DNA of 64,000 nt from Pyrinomonadaceae bacterium (GTDB lineage: Bacteria > Acidobacteriota > Blastocatellia > Pyrinomonadales > Pyrinomonadaceae). Where the stretch lies: positions 1 to 64,000 of the forward strand of contig JAJTWY010000007.1 of NCBI GenBank assembly GCA_021463165.1, written 5' to 3'. Both the position numbers and the translations under genes were made by a program. Below, in pieces: positions 17,183 to 26,774 of the stretch. The notes below the pieces were generated by a model that was given only the letters and a program-made list of their open reading frames with translations, searched no databases and was not told the origin of the DNA. Position 1 is the stretch's first letter; every line of letters begins with the position of its first letter.

Positions 17183-19282
17183 ATGTTAAAAGCGGTACTC
17201 ATTGCATTCCTTCCGATCTTGGTGTTTTCGGGCGAAGGTTCAATGTTCCTTTCTTCCTTCAACACACCTAGTTCCCGTCCAAGCGGGATCCTCGAAAAGA
17301 TGGTAGTCGAATCGGGGTCGATCTCATTCGACCTGGATATGGGCAAGCTGACCGGGACGAGTCCCGACGCCGCCCGGCCGGATTCTTTGCGTTTTGATGT
17401 CGGGGCCGATTCTTTCTATATAATTCTTGTCTATAACGGTGAACTTCGCGGTCCATTGCCCAGTTCCCTGAGGATCGCACCGATCGCATCAGCCTACCTG
17501 CCTTCAAGGCTCGCCGATTCATACAACCGACTCATTCTTGAAAGTCTGGGCTGGGGTAGCCGATACAGCATGGTTGTCCGGGATGCGGAGTCGGGCTTTG
17601 TTTTCTTCAATGTCGAAGGATATGAGTTTGAATACGATGGAGTGCAGAAGGTGTTCAACATTAAGGGCGGTCGGCTCTTGATCTCTGACGAGTTTGCTAA
17701 GGAGATGGGCCGGCCAGCGGACGTTGGTGTTATCGTCGGAGAATTGAAACTTTCATCGAAGGCTCGTGCCATCGAAGTACAAGAGATCGCCAATGGCGAG
17801 GTAGAGTCGTCGGTACTCCCGGCCGGCGCAGGCATGAGGCCCGACGATGGCAGCGTTCCCGGACCGGATGTTATCGTCGGCGATGTCAATGGCCTTGCAC
17901 AATTCGGCTCCGCAAATAACGGCTTTGTGGGACTGGCCCTGGGTACTGATTCCTGTAATGCGGGAACAGTTAACCTGAACTGGCATGCGACGCCGAGTAA
18001 TGACCACCCCGTGATCCCACAGAATCTTTATCGGATGACTGGCGGCTCCGATAATACCGAACGGTTCGAGCAGATCGGCCAATCGAGCGTGAAACATGCC
18101 TTTTATGCACTCACTGATAACATATGTGGATTTGGCTGCAATGGGGTTGGCGCCAGTTGGCTTGGCTCGGGTTGTTCTGATCCATACGAGGCTAGTCTGA
18201 ACGCGGGGCCGAGTTTGGGTTCGCGTGCCTGGGTCAATCCGTTCACTGGATTCTTCCCAAGAGGAGATTCGCAAACTCCACCAAATAATCACGCCGGGCA
18301 CACTCATACGGGCACATCGCACCGCATTTTGACCAAGATCAGTGATCTGGACACTAGTCTGAACCAGGGAGCGACTTACTACGCCGAGGGGCAGTATGTT
18401 TCGCCGCACGAATATGCCTGGTGTGAGGCGAATCCCGGTCAATGCAATATGAATAATAATGTGTCGTATCGACGTTACTCCGTCATAGGCACGTCCTCGC
18501 CATTCGTGTTCATCGCCCAGGGCAGCACGGAACGAATGAAGCCCGCCATATATGCCTGGACTGGTGCAACAATGGTAGATTTTCAACCCGACGCGGTCAA
18601 TGATGGCGTCGGCGTGCTTGGTTACAAGGTCACACAAAAAAGTCCCGGCCTCTGGCATTATGAATACGCAGTTTACAATCAGAATCTCGACCGAGCTATT
18701 CAGTCGATCCTGATCCCGACAGGTAATGGCGTTACCGTCACAAATATTGGCTTCAGCGCTCCGCCGCAGCACCCGGGCTGGACAGGTGACGGTACGATGG
18801 GCAACTTGGGCTTTAGTAGCTCCCCTTGGCAGCAATCGCTGACCCCGACAGCGGTATCCTGGAATTCGGAAACTCTTGCTCAGAATGAAAATGCCAATAC
18901 AATCCGATGGGGGACGCTCTATAATTTTCGGTTCGACGCAAATAGGCCGCCCGGAGCTGCAATGGCCACGATTGGCTTCGCCAAGACAGGCAACCCGATC
19001 CAACTGCGAATAGAAGCACCTTTAGCCCTGCCGGTTTCTGTTTCGGGACGGGTTGTTACGCCGAGCGGATTGGCCATCCGGAATGTGATCGTAAAGATGA
19101 CCGATGAGAATGGGTCAGTTGTTACGGCGACCACAAATTCATTCGGCCTTTACAGCTTTGAGAACATTACTCCCGGTAAAACATACACCCTGTCAGCGGC
19201 TTCGAAGAGATATCGATTTGCACCAAAAGTCGTTTCGATAAATAGCAACCTGACAGACGTTGACTTTGCTGGTCTCGAATAG
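17183..19282 (+). CDS. Large secreted protein with C-terminal carboxypeptidase-regulatory-like module
   Basis: A 699-residue exported protein starting with a signal peptide (LKAVLIAFLPILVFSGEG). Residues 30-600 show no family I know. They are Gly/Asn/Ser-rich, with a cysteine-containing segment (CNAG...NICGFGCNGVGASWLGSGC) and a YxYAVYNQN motif. The last 80 residues form a Greek-key regulatory domain (SGRVVTPSGLAIRNVIV, NSFGLYSFENITPGKTYTL, SKRYRFAPK) nearly identical in pattern to the C-terminus of the delta-60 protein at 1768-3330. It probably acts at the cell surface or outside. Single-gene unit. Confidence 0.72.
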   Translation: MLKAVLIAFLPILVFSGEGSMFLSSFNTPSSRPSGILEKMVVESGSISFDLDMGKLTGTSPDAARPDSLRFDVGADSFYIILVYNGELRGPLPSSLRIAPIASAYLPSRLADSYNRLILESLGWGSRYSMVVRDAESGFVFFNVEGYEFEYDGVQKVFNIKGGRLLISDEFAKEMGRPADVGVIVGELKLSSKARAIEVQEIANGEVESSVLPAGAGMRPDDGSVPGPDVIVGDVNGLAQFGSANNGFVGLALGTDSCNAGTVNLNWHATPSNDHPVIPQNLYRMTGGSDNTERFEQIGQSSVKHAFYALTDNICGFGCNGVGASWLGSGCSDPYEASLNAGPSLGSRAWVNPFTGFFPRGDSQTPPNNHAGHTHTGTSHRILTKISDLDTSLNQGATYYAEGQYVSPHEYAWCEANPGQCNMNNNVSYRRYSVIGTSSPFVFIAQGSTERMKPAIYAWTGATMVDFQPDAVNDGVGVLGYKVTQKSPGLWHYEYAVYNQNLDRAIQSILIPTGNGVTVTNIGFSAPPQHPGWTGDGTMGNLGFSSSPWQQSLTPTAVSWNSETLAQNENANTIRWGTLYNFRFDANRPPGAAMATIGFAKTGNPIQLRIEAPLALPVSVSGRVVTPSGLAIRNVIVKMTDENGSVVTATTNSFGLYSFENITPGKTYTLSAASKRYRFAPKVVSINSNLTDVDFAGLE

Positions 19283-19359
19283 TAGAGAGAATTGAAGGTC
19301 AGCGACAAGACTGGGGGTGAGATTGTCTCGCCCCCTTCTTTTGTATGCTCCTCCTTTGA

Positions 19360-20343
19360 CTACTTGCTCTGCATGATCTCTGAATGCTCCTCCGAGTCAG
19401 CCCATTCGATGATCTCGGCGACTCGCCATATCGGGAAAGGGTGTGACAACCCGGCATTCATCGTGTCGGCCCAGAAACGATCGAGCATCTTCTCGTCATA
19501 GTCCTTCTTGAACACTCGTCCCTGCTCAAGGAAAAGATCGTAGTCGATCTTCGACGCAAACGTTCCCCCCGCGAGCTTCATCATCGTTCTGCCAATAACA
19601 TGCGGATCCTGAACGACCAGCAACGCCGCCCGATCACAGCTAAGCTCAGCCCGCCTGGCCCAGGAAAGCAGAGCACTCGAAATACCAAGCGAAACTATGA
19701 GCTTGATGATCTCAGACCCCGGCAGAAGCCTTGCCACAGAGATATTCGCCAGGAGTTCCATCAAACGAGCAGCGGTCAGGTACAGCACATGCTCCGCGTG
19801 AATATGACCGACCTCGTGAGCAATCACGGCAAGCGTCTCTTCGTCGTTCAGGCGTTCGATGAGGGCCGAATGAAGCACGATGATCGGTTTCTCGACACCG
19901 CCTGTGAACGCATTCACAAGCGGGTTTTGCTGAACGAACATATCCGGCATCTCAACGCCGAGCGTATTGCACGCGATCTCCAGCTTTGCGTGCAGATCGG
20001 GGCATTGTGTTTGCGTGACCTTGACCGCACTGGCCATGAATGAGACACGGATCGCCGACTCTCCGGTCCACGCAAGCAGTTTTTTCAAAATCGAATCGAC
20101 ACCCGGGATCGACTTCAACGCAGCAAGTGCTTTCTTGTCCAGCGGATGAACGTAGTCGTTTTTGTGAAGGCTTGTGAACTTCTTATGCGGCTCATCCGAT
20201 AAGGGAAGCTTGCATTTGCCACAATTGGCGTCGTTGTTAGCATAGTCGGCTTTGACCGAATTCTTCTGCCCACAGTAACGGCATTTGACGAAGTTGTTTT
20301 TCGCGATCTCTGATGATTCTGATTCCGGATTCTTCTTATGCAT
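19360..20343 (-). CDS. Zinc-ribbon-tagged M48 family metallopeptidase
   Basis: A 327-residue protease. Residues about 17-46 form a zinc ribbon (CRYCGQ...CGKCKLPL). The M48 domain follows, with the catalytic zinc motif HEVGH inside TLAVIAHEVGHIHAEHVLYLTAARLMEL and the distal Glu region (SCDRAALLVVQDP). Only weak hydrophobic stretches are present (IIKLIVSLGISSALLSW), so it is probably cytosolic or peripherally membrane-bound, unlike HtpX. The zinc-ribbon tag is repeated in FtsK of this window and seems to be a lineage habit. Substrate unknown. Confidence 0.85.
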   Translation of the reverse strand: MHKKNPESESSEIAKNNFVKCRYCGQKNSVKADYANNDANCGKCKLPLSDEPHKKFTSLHKNDYVHPLDKKALAALKSIPGVDSILKKLLAWTGESAIRVSFMASAVKVTQTQCPDLHAKLEIACNTLGVEMPDMFVQQNPLVNAFTGGVEKPIIVLHSALIERLNDEETLAVIAHEVGHIHAEHVLYLTAARLMELLANISVARLLPGSEIIKLIVSLGISSALLSWARRAELSCDRAALLVVQDPHVIGRTMMKLAGGTFASKIDYDLFLEQGRVFKKDYDEKMLDRFWADTMNAGLSHPFPIWRVAEIIEWADSEEHSEIMQSK

Positions 20344-20385
20344 ATATGGAAAGTCTAGTTTAGGTGTACCGATTTGCCAAACATT

Positions 20386-21603
20386 TTAGGTGTTCCCGAT
20401 CAACGTCAGGTTTGCAACGGTCTCAATGTGATGGGTTTGCGGGAAAAGGTCAATTGCCGTAATGCTTTCGATCTGATAGTTGGCATCCAGCAGAACGCGA
20501 AGGTCACGTGCCAGGATCGAGGGCTCACAAGACACATAGGATATACGATCGGGCCCGATGTCGGCTATCGTCTGGATAGTGCCCTTCTCTGTTCCGGCTC
20601 GTGGAGGATCGAGAACAAGTAGATCGACCGCTCCATGCTTGTGCGATTTGAGAAATCCTTCGACGCATTCCTCCACATTTTCGACGTTTGAGAGCCGTGC
20701 ATTCTCGATATTCTTCGCCGCGAAACGGGCCGCGATCGGGTTCGACTCAACAGCGACCACCTTCTCGAACCGCCTGCCGAGTGGAAGCGTAAACAGTCCA
20801 ACACCGCTATAAAGGTCATACGCCGTTTTGCCTTTCATATTGCCGATCGCGGCACTGATCAGCGCGCCGATCAAAAACTTATTCGTCTGGAAGAATGTCT
20901 GGGCAGAAAAGAGATAGGTCTCATCCCCTTCCTTATGCGTTAGCTCCGCTGTCGGTTCGGCCATCTCCGCCGAGTAGAGTGAAACTCGCCCTCCCTCACC
21001 CGTTGCGGCCTCGATCTCAGCCTGCTCGCTCCACAAACTCTCCCAATCAAGACTCTGCCTCGTGTATTCCAGGGTCGACTGAAGGCCCGGAGTAAGGATC
21101 GGACAGCTGCCAAGATCGATCACCTCATGAGAATCTCGACGATAATAACCAAACCGCCGCGTAGTCCGGTCGAGATGCCACCGTGCACGCGACCGATAGC
21201 CAAATTCACTCGGACTCGAAACGATCTGTATCTCGGCCTCGTAGTTGATCTTGCCGATCCGATTGAGGCAATCGCGTACTATTCCGATCTTCGCAGCCAG
21301 TTGCCCGGAATAGCTTAACTGCTGGAAATTGCAGCCGCCGCACTTGCCGAAATACTCACATAACGGTTCAACGCGCCGCGGGCCAGGTTCTACTATCTCA
21401 ACGATCTCGGCAAACGCCATCCGCTTCTTGACCTCTGCGATCCGAACCTTCAGCACGTCTCCGGGGGCGGTGAAGGGTGTTAGGACAGTCAGGTTCTCGG
21501 CGAACGCCAGTCCAAATCCGCGCGGAACTATCTTCTCTACGCGAACCTGTATCACATCGCCGATCCTATAGTGTTTGCTCACAATATTCGGGACACGAGA
21601 CAA
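20386..21603 (-). CDS. 23S rRNA (uracil-C5)-methyltransferase, RlmD/RumA family
   Basis: A 405-residue SAM-dependent RNA methyltransferase that makes 5-methyluridine. The N-terminal TRAM domain (about 10-65) precedes a [4Fe-4S] site (CEYFGKCGGCNFQ, with the fourth Cys probably in LGSCPIL). The SAM site is AYDLYSGVGLFTLPLG. The catalytic motif is LDPPRAGTEKG then YVSCEPSILARDL with the nucleophilic Cys, and the general base is in QTHHIETVANL. RlmD is the best guess; RlmCD or TrmA-like specificity cannot be excluded from sequence alone. Confidence 0.9.
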   Translation of the reverse strand: MSRVPNIVSKHYRIGDVIQVRVEKIVPRGFGLAFAENLTVLTPFTAPGDVLKVRIAEVKKRMAFAEIVEIVEPGPRRVEPLCEYFGKCGGCNFQQLSYSGQLAAKIGIVRDCLNRIGKINYEAEIQIVSSPSEFGYRSRARWHLDRTTRRFGYYRRDSHEVIDLGSCPILTPGLQSTLEYTRQSLDWESLWSEQAEIEAATGEGGRVSLYSAEMAEPTAELTHKEGDETYLFSAQTFFQTNKFLIGALISAAIGNMKGKTAYDLYSGVGLFTLPLGRRFEKVVAVESNPIAARFAAKNIENARLSNVENVEECVEGFLKSHKHGAVDLLVLDPPRAGTEKGTIQTIADIGPDRISYVSCEPSILARDLRVLLDANYQIESITAIDLFPQTHHIETVANLTLIGNT

Positions 21604-21671
21604 AACCGCCCCATCTGATCCTTTAATTGCCTAAACGGTCTCATCTTCTTGACACACTCTGGAATTGAAAG

Positions 21672-22328
21672 CTATTTCCTCGGAAACTTACCATTCGCTA
21701 GCATTTTCTTGAGAGTTTGGAGGTCATCGTCATTAGTGTATGAAAGAGTGAACATGATCGCCGACTGTTTTATCACGGTTGCGTAGAGTCGCTTGCGGCC
21801 GGAGTTTGAGGCCGTATCGAGAAATGCAAATTGATAAGGGCCAAGCCTCTCAGCCTTGGTTGCGGAATAAGAAAAGTCCGGCGGTAGTTTCGATGTAGAG
21901 TATGCCGCGGTGATCGCGTCAAAATAATCTACCGCATCCCTGATCTGTGGATTGGCCCGCAGGTCCTCGGCAGTAACGCGAAGGACAGCACCATGCCGAC
22001 CCGTGTCCGATCGAAAAGCGGTCAAAAGCACATCGATCTGCCGCGCGGACTTTGTCGTCAACGGATCGATACTCAGGTCGTGTCCATGGGCTCTGACCAC
22101 TTTCTCAAAATCATTCCCCGCGATATACCAGTTCTCAGGAACAGTGACTTCGAACTCAAAACGGCTGTTCGAATAGGTTCGATCCGCCACCTTCCCCCCG
22201 AGAGCCTCGATACCGGTTTCTTTAGCCGGTACGCCCGCGGGAAATCTCGGACTCGTTCGGGTAGTTTGGCCGCTGATGGCCAGCGTCGTAACGATCAGTA
22301 CACCCAGCAAGAAAAGCGATCTCATCAT
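21672..22328 (-). CDS. Secreted conserved hypothetical protein
   Basis: A 218-residue protein with a signal peptide (RSLFLLGVLIVTTLAISGQ). The mature region has FEFEVTVPENWYIAGNDFE and ends KKMLANGKFPRK, the layout of lipoprotein-like PsbP/LpqN-type or DUF1795-like proteins with a single alpha/beta domain. The resemblance is general. The ATG overlaps the stop of the gene upstream (ATGA at 22325-22328), so the two are translationally coupled. Function unknown. Confidence 0.7.
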   Translation of the reverse strand: MMRSLFLLGVLIVTTLAISGQTTRTSPRFPAGVPAKETGIEALGGKVADRTYSNSRFEFEVTVPENWYIAGNDFEKVVRAHGHDLSIDPLTTKSARQIDVLLTAFRSDTGRHGAVLRVTAEDLRANPQIRDAVDYFDAITAAYSTSKLPPDFSYSATKAERLGPYQFAFLDTASNSGRKRLYATVIKQSAIMFTLSYTNDDDLQTLKKMLANGKFPRK

Positions 22329-23002
22329 AGGTAATAAAGCCCCAGCCTCGGAATCCCGGCTATCTCGCGAAGCTTGCGTAAGAGCATTAACCGGTAGGTT
22401 GTATCGTATGCCTCGGCGGTCATCTCAGCCTTGTATCCACGAAGCTGCGAGGCAACTTCCTTCTCTATCAGGGTTAGATGCTCTTTCTCCCAGTTCGCAA
22501 GCATCGAATGTTCCAGGAGTCTCTCGACATCCGCCAGAGTGGAGTCAATTGTTTCCGGGTCGCGAGCCATATTCGCCAGGAATTCTTCCAGCCTCGCGAT
22601 AGCTCGATCAAGATCCTCCCGGAGTTCCGGCCGAGGGTTCCTATCAAGCACCTCGATCGCATTTTTGATATGGTCGACAACCGCATTCTCGCTCCAACCC
22701 GAATCGATGATCTCCAGCTCCTCGTCCGGCGCCGCCCCGACCCGTGCCGATAGCCATTCGTTGTATTGAACTTCGATCTCCTCCCGACAGTAGAACAGAC
22801 TCTTAATGGTTCGCGTTCCCGGGGGCTGTTTGTCAAAGATGTCAAAGACCGATTCGATCGATCGAATGACAATATGCAATGGGATCCCGCGCTCCTGCCA
22901 GGCTTCCATCAGGGCCCAATCCAGCGGGCTGAGGAAAAGATGTTTTCCTCGACGCCGTATAAATGTGTCCTCGATCTCGGTGTAATAGTTGAAGTAGTTC
23001 AC
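22325..23002 (-). CDS. Conserved hypothetical helical protein
   Basis: A 225-residue, highly charged, mostly helical soluble protein. The N-terminus [53 protein letters not shown] is a distinctive segment I associate with an uncharacterised acidobacterial family, resembling small DNA- or RNA-binding helical bundles. A probable coiled coil lies near residues 120-190. It is the first gene of a coupled pair with the secreted protein downstream. Function unknown. Confidence 0.68.
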   Translation of the reverse strand: MNYFNYYTEIEDTFIRRRGKHLFLSPLDWALMEAWQERGIPLHIVIRSIESVFDIFDKQPPGTRTIKSLFYCREEIEVQYNEWLSARVGAAPDEELEIIDSGWSENAVVDHIKNAIEVLDRNPRPELREDLDRAIARLEEFLANMARDPETIDSTLADVERLLEHSMLANWEKEHLTLIEKEVASQLRGYKAEMTAEAYDTTYRLMLLRKLREIAGIPRLGLYYL

Positions 23003-23102
23003 GCGCTTACTAGATGCTAGACGGGCGGATTTCCGAAGTCAAAAAACGCTCGGGTGCGCCGTTGCCGATCGCCTGCTTTATGCAATTCGACTACAGCGCC
23101 AT

Positions 23103-24713
23103 ATGTTAATCTATAGAAAAATGGCAGATCGTCGCGAATCATTTAAGACCTCCTCTGGAATAGATCTTCCGGCTGATTTCAATCCGGAAAACACGGAAAC
23201 GATCGATTATAAGAGCGATCTCGGCTCTCCCGGTCAATTTCCTTACACCCGCGGGGTTCGTAAGAATATGTACCGCGGACGTTTCTGGACGATGCGCCAG
23301 TATGCCGGATTCGCTACTGCGGCAGAATCGAACGAGCGATACAAATATCTCCTCTCGCAGGGGACGACCGGACTGAGCGTGGCGTTTGACCTGCCGACCC
23401 AGATCGGTCTCGACAGTGATGATCCGCTTTCGGCCGGAGAGGTGGGCAAGGTCGGCGTGGCCATCGACAGTGTTGACGACATGCTTACACTGTTCGACGG
23501 GATCCCTCTCGACCAGGTCACGACTTCGATGACCATTAACGCCACGGCGTCCACCCTGCTCGCCCTTTATCTGGCGGTTGCAAAAAAGCAGAACATATCT
23601 TTCGACAAAGTCGGCGGCACTATTCAGAACGATATACTCAAGGAATATATCGCTCGCGGTACGTACATTTATCCACCTGGGCCCTCTTTGCGGCTGATCA
23701 CTGATACCTTTGCCTACTGTGCGGCCGAGGTTCCTAACTGGAACACTATATCGATATCTGGCTACCACATACGCGAGGCAGGTTCGACTGCCGCGCAGGA
23801 GATCGCGTTCACGCTCGCAGACGGCATCTGCTACGTTCAGGCCGCGATCGATGTCGGCCTTGAGGTGGACGATTTTGCGCCGCGATTGTCTTTTTTCTTC
23901 AATTCGCATAACAACTTGCTCGAAGAGATCGCTAAATTCCGCGCCGCACGCCGACTCTGGGCCCGGATCATGCGTGAGCGATTCGGGGCGAAAGATCCAA
24001 AGTCGATGATGCTGCGGTTTCATACCCAAACAGCCGGTTCGACGCTGACGGCACAACAGCCCGAGGTCAATGTGATCCGAACGACGATCCAGGCACTCGC
24101 AGCCGTCCTCGGAGGGACGCAAAGCCTCCATACCAACTCGCTCGATGAAGCCCTCGGCCTGCCAACCGAAAGTGCCGCTCGGATCGCCCTGCGTACCCAG
24201 CAGGTCATCGCTCACGAATCCGGCGTTGCCGACACGGTCGATCCGTTTGCCGGCAGCTACGCTCTCGAGGAACTCACAAGCAAGCTGGAAGACATCGCCG
24301 TGCGTTACATCGACCGGATCGACGCGATGGGCGGTATGCTGCGCGCCATCGAGGCCGGTTACGTCCAAAACGAGATCCAGGAGGCAGCATACGAATACCA
24401 ACTGGCAGTCGAAAAAGGCGATGCTATCGTCGTAGGCGTCAACCGTTACCAGGCCGATGAAGAACCGATCCCCGTCCTTCGTATCGATGAACAGATCGAA
24501 AAGGACCAGATCGCCCGCCTACGCTCCGTCCGTGAGCGGCGCGACCAGCCAACTGCCGATGCTGCTCTCGATGCGATCGAAGAAGCCGCCCGCGGCACCG
24601 AGAATCTCATTCCACGCATCCTTACGGCCGTCGAGGCTCATGCTACCGTAGGCGAGATCAGCAACCGACTGCGGAGTGTCTGGGGTGAGTACCGCGAATC
24701 CGTTACGCTTTGA
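23103..24713 (+). CDS. Methylmalonyl-CoA mutase, large (catalytic) subunit without B12 domain
   Basis: A 536-residue TIM-barrel subunit of an adenosylcobalamin mutase that interconverts methylmalonyl-CoA and succinyl-CoA. The second ATG at 23121 (MADRRESF) is equally plausible as start. By spacing from the invariant His in SGYHIREAG, Arg185 (IARGTY), Gln175 (TIQND) and Tyr67 (RQYAGF) fall at the positions of Arg207, Gln197 and Tyr89 of the Propionibacterium enzyme. Isobutyryl-CoA mutases have Phe and Gln at the Tyr and Arg positions. The B12-binding domain (DxHxxG) is missing, so a separate small subunit is needed and none is in the window. Confidence 0.92.
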   Translation: MLIYRKMADRRESFKTSSGIDLPADFNPENTETIDYKSDLGSPGQFPYTRGVRKNMYRGRFWTMRQYAGFATAAESNERYKYLLSQGTTGLSVAFDLPTQIGLDSDDPLSAGEVGKVGVAIDSVDDMLTLFDGIPLDQVTTSMTINATASTLLALYLAVAKKQNISFDKVGGTIQNDILKEYIARGTYIYPPGPSLRLITDTFAYCAAEVPNWNTISISGYHIREAGSTAAQEIAFTLADGICYVQAAIDVGLEVDDFAPRLSFFFNSHNNLLEEIAKFRAARRLWARIMRERFGAKDPKSMMLRFHTQTAGSTLTAQQPEVNVIRTTIQALAAVLGGTQSLHTNSLDEALGLPTESAARIALRTQQVIAHESGVADTVDPFAGSYALEELTSKLEDIAVRYIDRIDAMGGMLRAIEAGYVQNEIQEAAYEYQLAVEKGDAIVVGVNRYQADEEPIPVLRIDEQIEKDQIARLRSVRERRDQPTADAALDAIEEAARGTENLIPRILTAVEAHATVGEISNRLRSVWGEYRESVTL

Positions 24714-24742
24714 CGTCATCCGAAAGCCAAAAACTTGGTGAC

Positions 24743-24761
24743 AACATAGTTGAACTGTGTT
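24743..24761. promoter_or_regulatory. Short dyad upstream of pilT
   Basis: AACATAGTT-G-AACTGTGTT is a 19-bp near-palindrome (one mismatch per half site), 57 bp before the pilT start. It is a possible operator; no matching regulator is known. Confidence 0.3.
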
Positions 24762-24817
24762 AGTCTCAGTACAAGTCCGCCCTCCTGCGGACATCCTCGT
24801 TCACCACCCTGCCCGCT

Positions 24818-26716
24818 ATGGACCTACTAAACGATTACCTCAAGAGCCTCCTTTCGTCTTGTGCCGACGAGCTCCGTCTAGAACCGAACAAGAATCCCTG
24901 CCTTGTCGCCGAAAACCGAACGACCGACGTTGGCAGCACCCCGCTGCAGGGAACGCAGATCAGTACAATGGTGTTCCCTTTGATCCCGCCGGGCGTGAAG
25001 ACCGCTCTTCCGCACCAATCGGAAGTCGAGTTCGTCCACCCGCACAATCTCGGCAATTTTAGCTTTACCGTCCAAAAATCGAGTGCGGGTTTCGTCGTCA
25101 CGATCCGGCCCTTGATCGGAGAATCCTCAGAACGCTTCCGCGAAATACCAAAAACACCGCCGCCGGCCTTTGAGACGTTCGCCCCCATTGAACCCGCCCC
25201 GGCACCGGAACAGACCGCGGCACCGATCGAGACGCCGTCATACGATCTCTTCACGAACGAGCCTTCGCCCTCATATGAATTCGAAAGCTCTTCTCTTGAC
25301 CTGCAGGTGACCGAATCGGCCCCCGCCGCAACCTCAGCGGTCTCCGACGTGCTTTACGACCAGTCGCCCGCCGGCGAATACGTTGCCGAAGCGATCCCTC
25401 AGATCGAGGTAGTTTCCTTTAACGACCCCGAGTATCAGACCGTATTTTCCGATACGGCGACCTACGAACCTCCGGGCCGACGCGACGACTTCGATCCTCG
25501 CGAGTACGTTCCGCTCGCGCAGCCGGAGCCGGTGTATCAAGCCGACGCATATGAGCCGCCCCCAACCTCACCTCCTTCGTCAACGGCCCCGGAGCCAACG
25601 GAGACCGGTTTCGTTCCAGCCGCAGCCGATTCGCGTCAGGCAGCGAAAATGGATTCCCTTTTCCGCAAGATGGCTGAGCTCGGTGCCTCAGATCTTCACC
25701 TCTCTGTCAGTATGCCGCCGATGGTCCGAAAAGACGGTAAGATCCGGCCATTGGAGTCGGGCGGCGAGAGCCTTGACCCCGGTTCAATGCGTGCGTTGCT
25801 GACCTCGATAATGCCCCGCAAGAATCAGGAAGAATTCTCAGTCCGGAACGATACCGACTTTGCTTACGAGATCCCCGGCCTCGCACGTTTTCGGTGCAAC
25901 ATCTTTATGGACCGAAAGGGCATGGGTGCGGTTTTCCGTATCATCCCATCGAAGATCCTGACCGCCGAGCAACTCAATCTGTCGAAGGCGATCATGGACC
26001 TGTGCACCTTGTCGAAAGGGCTTGTTGTCGTGACCGGGCCGACCGGTTCCGGTAAATCGACAACGCTTTGCGCGATGGTCGATTCGATCAATAAAAACCG
26101 CGAAGACCATATCATTACGATCGAAGACCCCATCGAATTCACCCACGAGAATCAGAAATGCCTTGTCAATCAGCGTGAGGTCCATAACCACACGGACTCG
26201 TTCAAGGACGCTCTTCGAGCGGCCCTTCGCGAAGACCCTGATATCCTTCTCGTCGGCGAAATGCGTGACCTCGAAACCATTTCGATCGCCATCGAAACGG
26301 CCGAGACTGGCCACCTGGTCTTTGGAACCCTTCATACGACCACGGCCGCATCGACCGTTGACCGCATCATCGACCAGTTCCCCGCCGACCGGCAGCAGCA
26401 GATCCGCGTGATGCTCTCCGAATCGCTCAAGGGCGTGATCGCCCAGACGCTGCTTCCGAAGAAGGGGGGCGGCCGCGTTGCGGCTCTCGAGGTCCTGATC
26501 GTCACGCCCGCCATCTCGAACCTGATCCGCGAAGGCAAGACCTTCCAGATCCCGTCCGCCATGCAGACCGGCAAAAATCTGGGCATGGTCATGCTCAACG
26601 ACGCTCTCTACGCCCATGTAGAAAAAGGACTCGTCGAGCCGATGGATGCCTACGTCAAAGCGGTCGATAAGGTCGGTTTTGAGACCCTGCTGACACGAGG
26701 CGGATTCAAACTCTGA
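24818..26716 (+). CDS. pilT: PilT-type type IV pilus retraction ATPase with long N-terminal extension
   Basis: A 632-residue protein. The C-terminal part from about residue 278 is a complete PilT ATPase: MDSLFRKMAELGASDLHLSVSMPP start, Walker A GPTGSGKST near 407, IEDPIEF Asp box, Walker B DILLVGEMRD, His box HLVFGTLHT, and the AIRNLIREGK-like C-terminus. It powers pilus retraction for twitching and DNA uptake. Normal PilT is about 350 residues. The extra N-terminus holds a small globular domain (about 1-100) and a Pro/Glu-rich, probably disordered linker (110-275). A terminator follows at 26743. No other pil gene is adjacent. Confidence 0.92.
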   Translation: MDLLNDYLKSLLSSCADELRLEPNKNPCLVAENRTTDVGSTPLQGTQISTMVFPLIPPGVKTALPHQSEVEFVHPHNLGNFSFTVQKSSAGFVVTIRPLIGESSERFREIPKTPPPAFETFAPIEPAPAPEQTAAPIETPSYDLFTNEPSPSYEFESSSLDLQVTESAPAATSAVSDVLYDQSPAGEYVAEAIPQIEVVSFNDPEYQTVFSDTATYEPPGRRDDFDPREYVPLAQPEPVYQADAYEPPPTSPPSSTAPEPTETGFVPAAADSRQAAKMDSLFRKMAELGASDLHLSVSMPPMVRKDGKIRPLESGGESLDPGSMRALLTSIMPRKNQEEFSVRNDTDFAYEIPGLARFRCNIFMDRKGMGAVFRIIPSKILTAEQLNLSKAIMDLCTLSKGLVVVTGPTGSGKSTTLCAMVDSINKNREDHIITIEDPIEFTHENQKCLVNQREVHNHTDSFKDALRAALREDPDILLVGEMRDLETISIAIETAETGHLVFGTLHTTTAASTVDRIIDQFPADRQQQIRVMLSESLKGVIAQTLLPKKGGGRVAALEVLIVTPAISNLIREGKTFQIPSAMQTGKNLGMVMLNDALYAHVEKGLVEPMDAYVKAVDKVGFETLLTRGGFKL

Positions 26717-26742
26717 CCTCAACTTGAACAAGCATGATCTCG

Positions 26743-26774
26743 AAGCGGCGGAACGCAGACTTCCGCCGCTTTTT
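26743..26774 (+). terminator. Rho-independent terminator after pilT
   Basis: An 11-bp stem, AAGCGGCGGAA (26743-26753) with TTCCGCCGCTT (26761-26771), 7-nt loop, followed by a T-run. It is 27 bp after the pilT stop. Confidence 0.85.

Noticed and set aside
17753..19003. 416-codon minus-strand open frame
   Set aside because: Opposite the secreted-protein gene at 17183. No signal or domain, and the plus-strand protein ends in a clear conserved module.
23003..23102. Cobalamin riboswitch upstream of the mutase gene
   Set aside because: Only 100 bp are available and none of the conserved cobalamin-aptamer segments is visible.
23139..24401. 420-codon minus-strand open frame
   Set aside because: Antisense shadow of the methylmalonyl-CoA mutase gene, with no motif and an Arg/Val/Gly-heavy composition.
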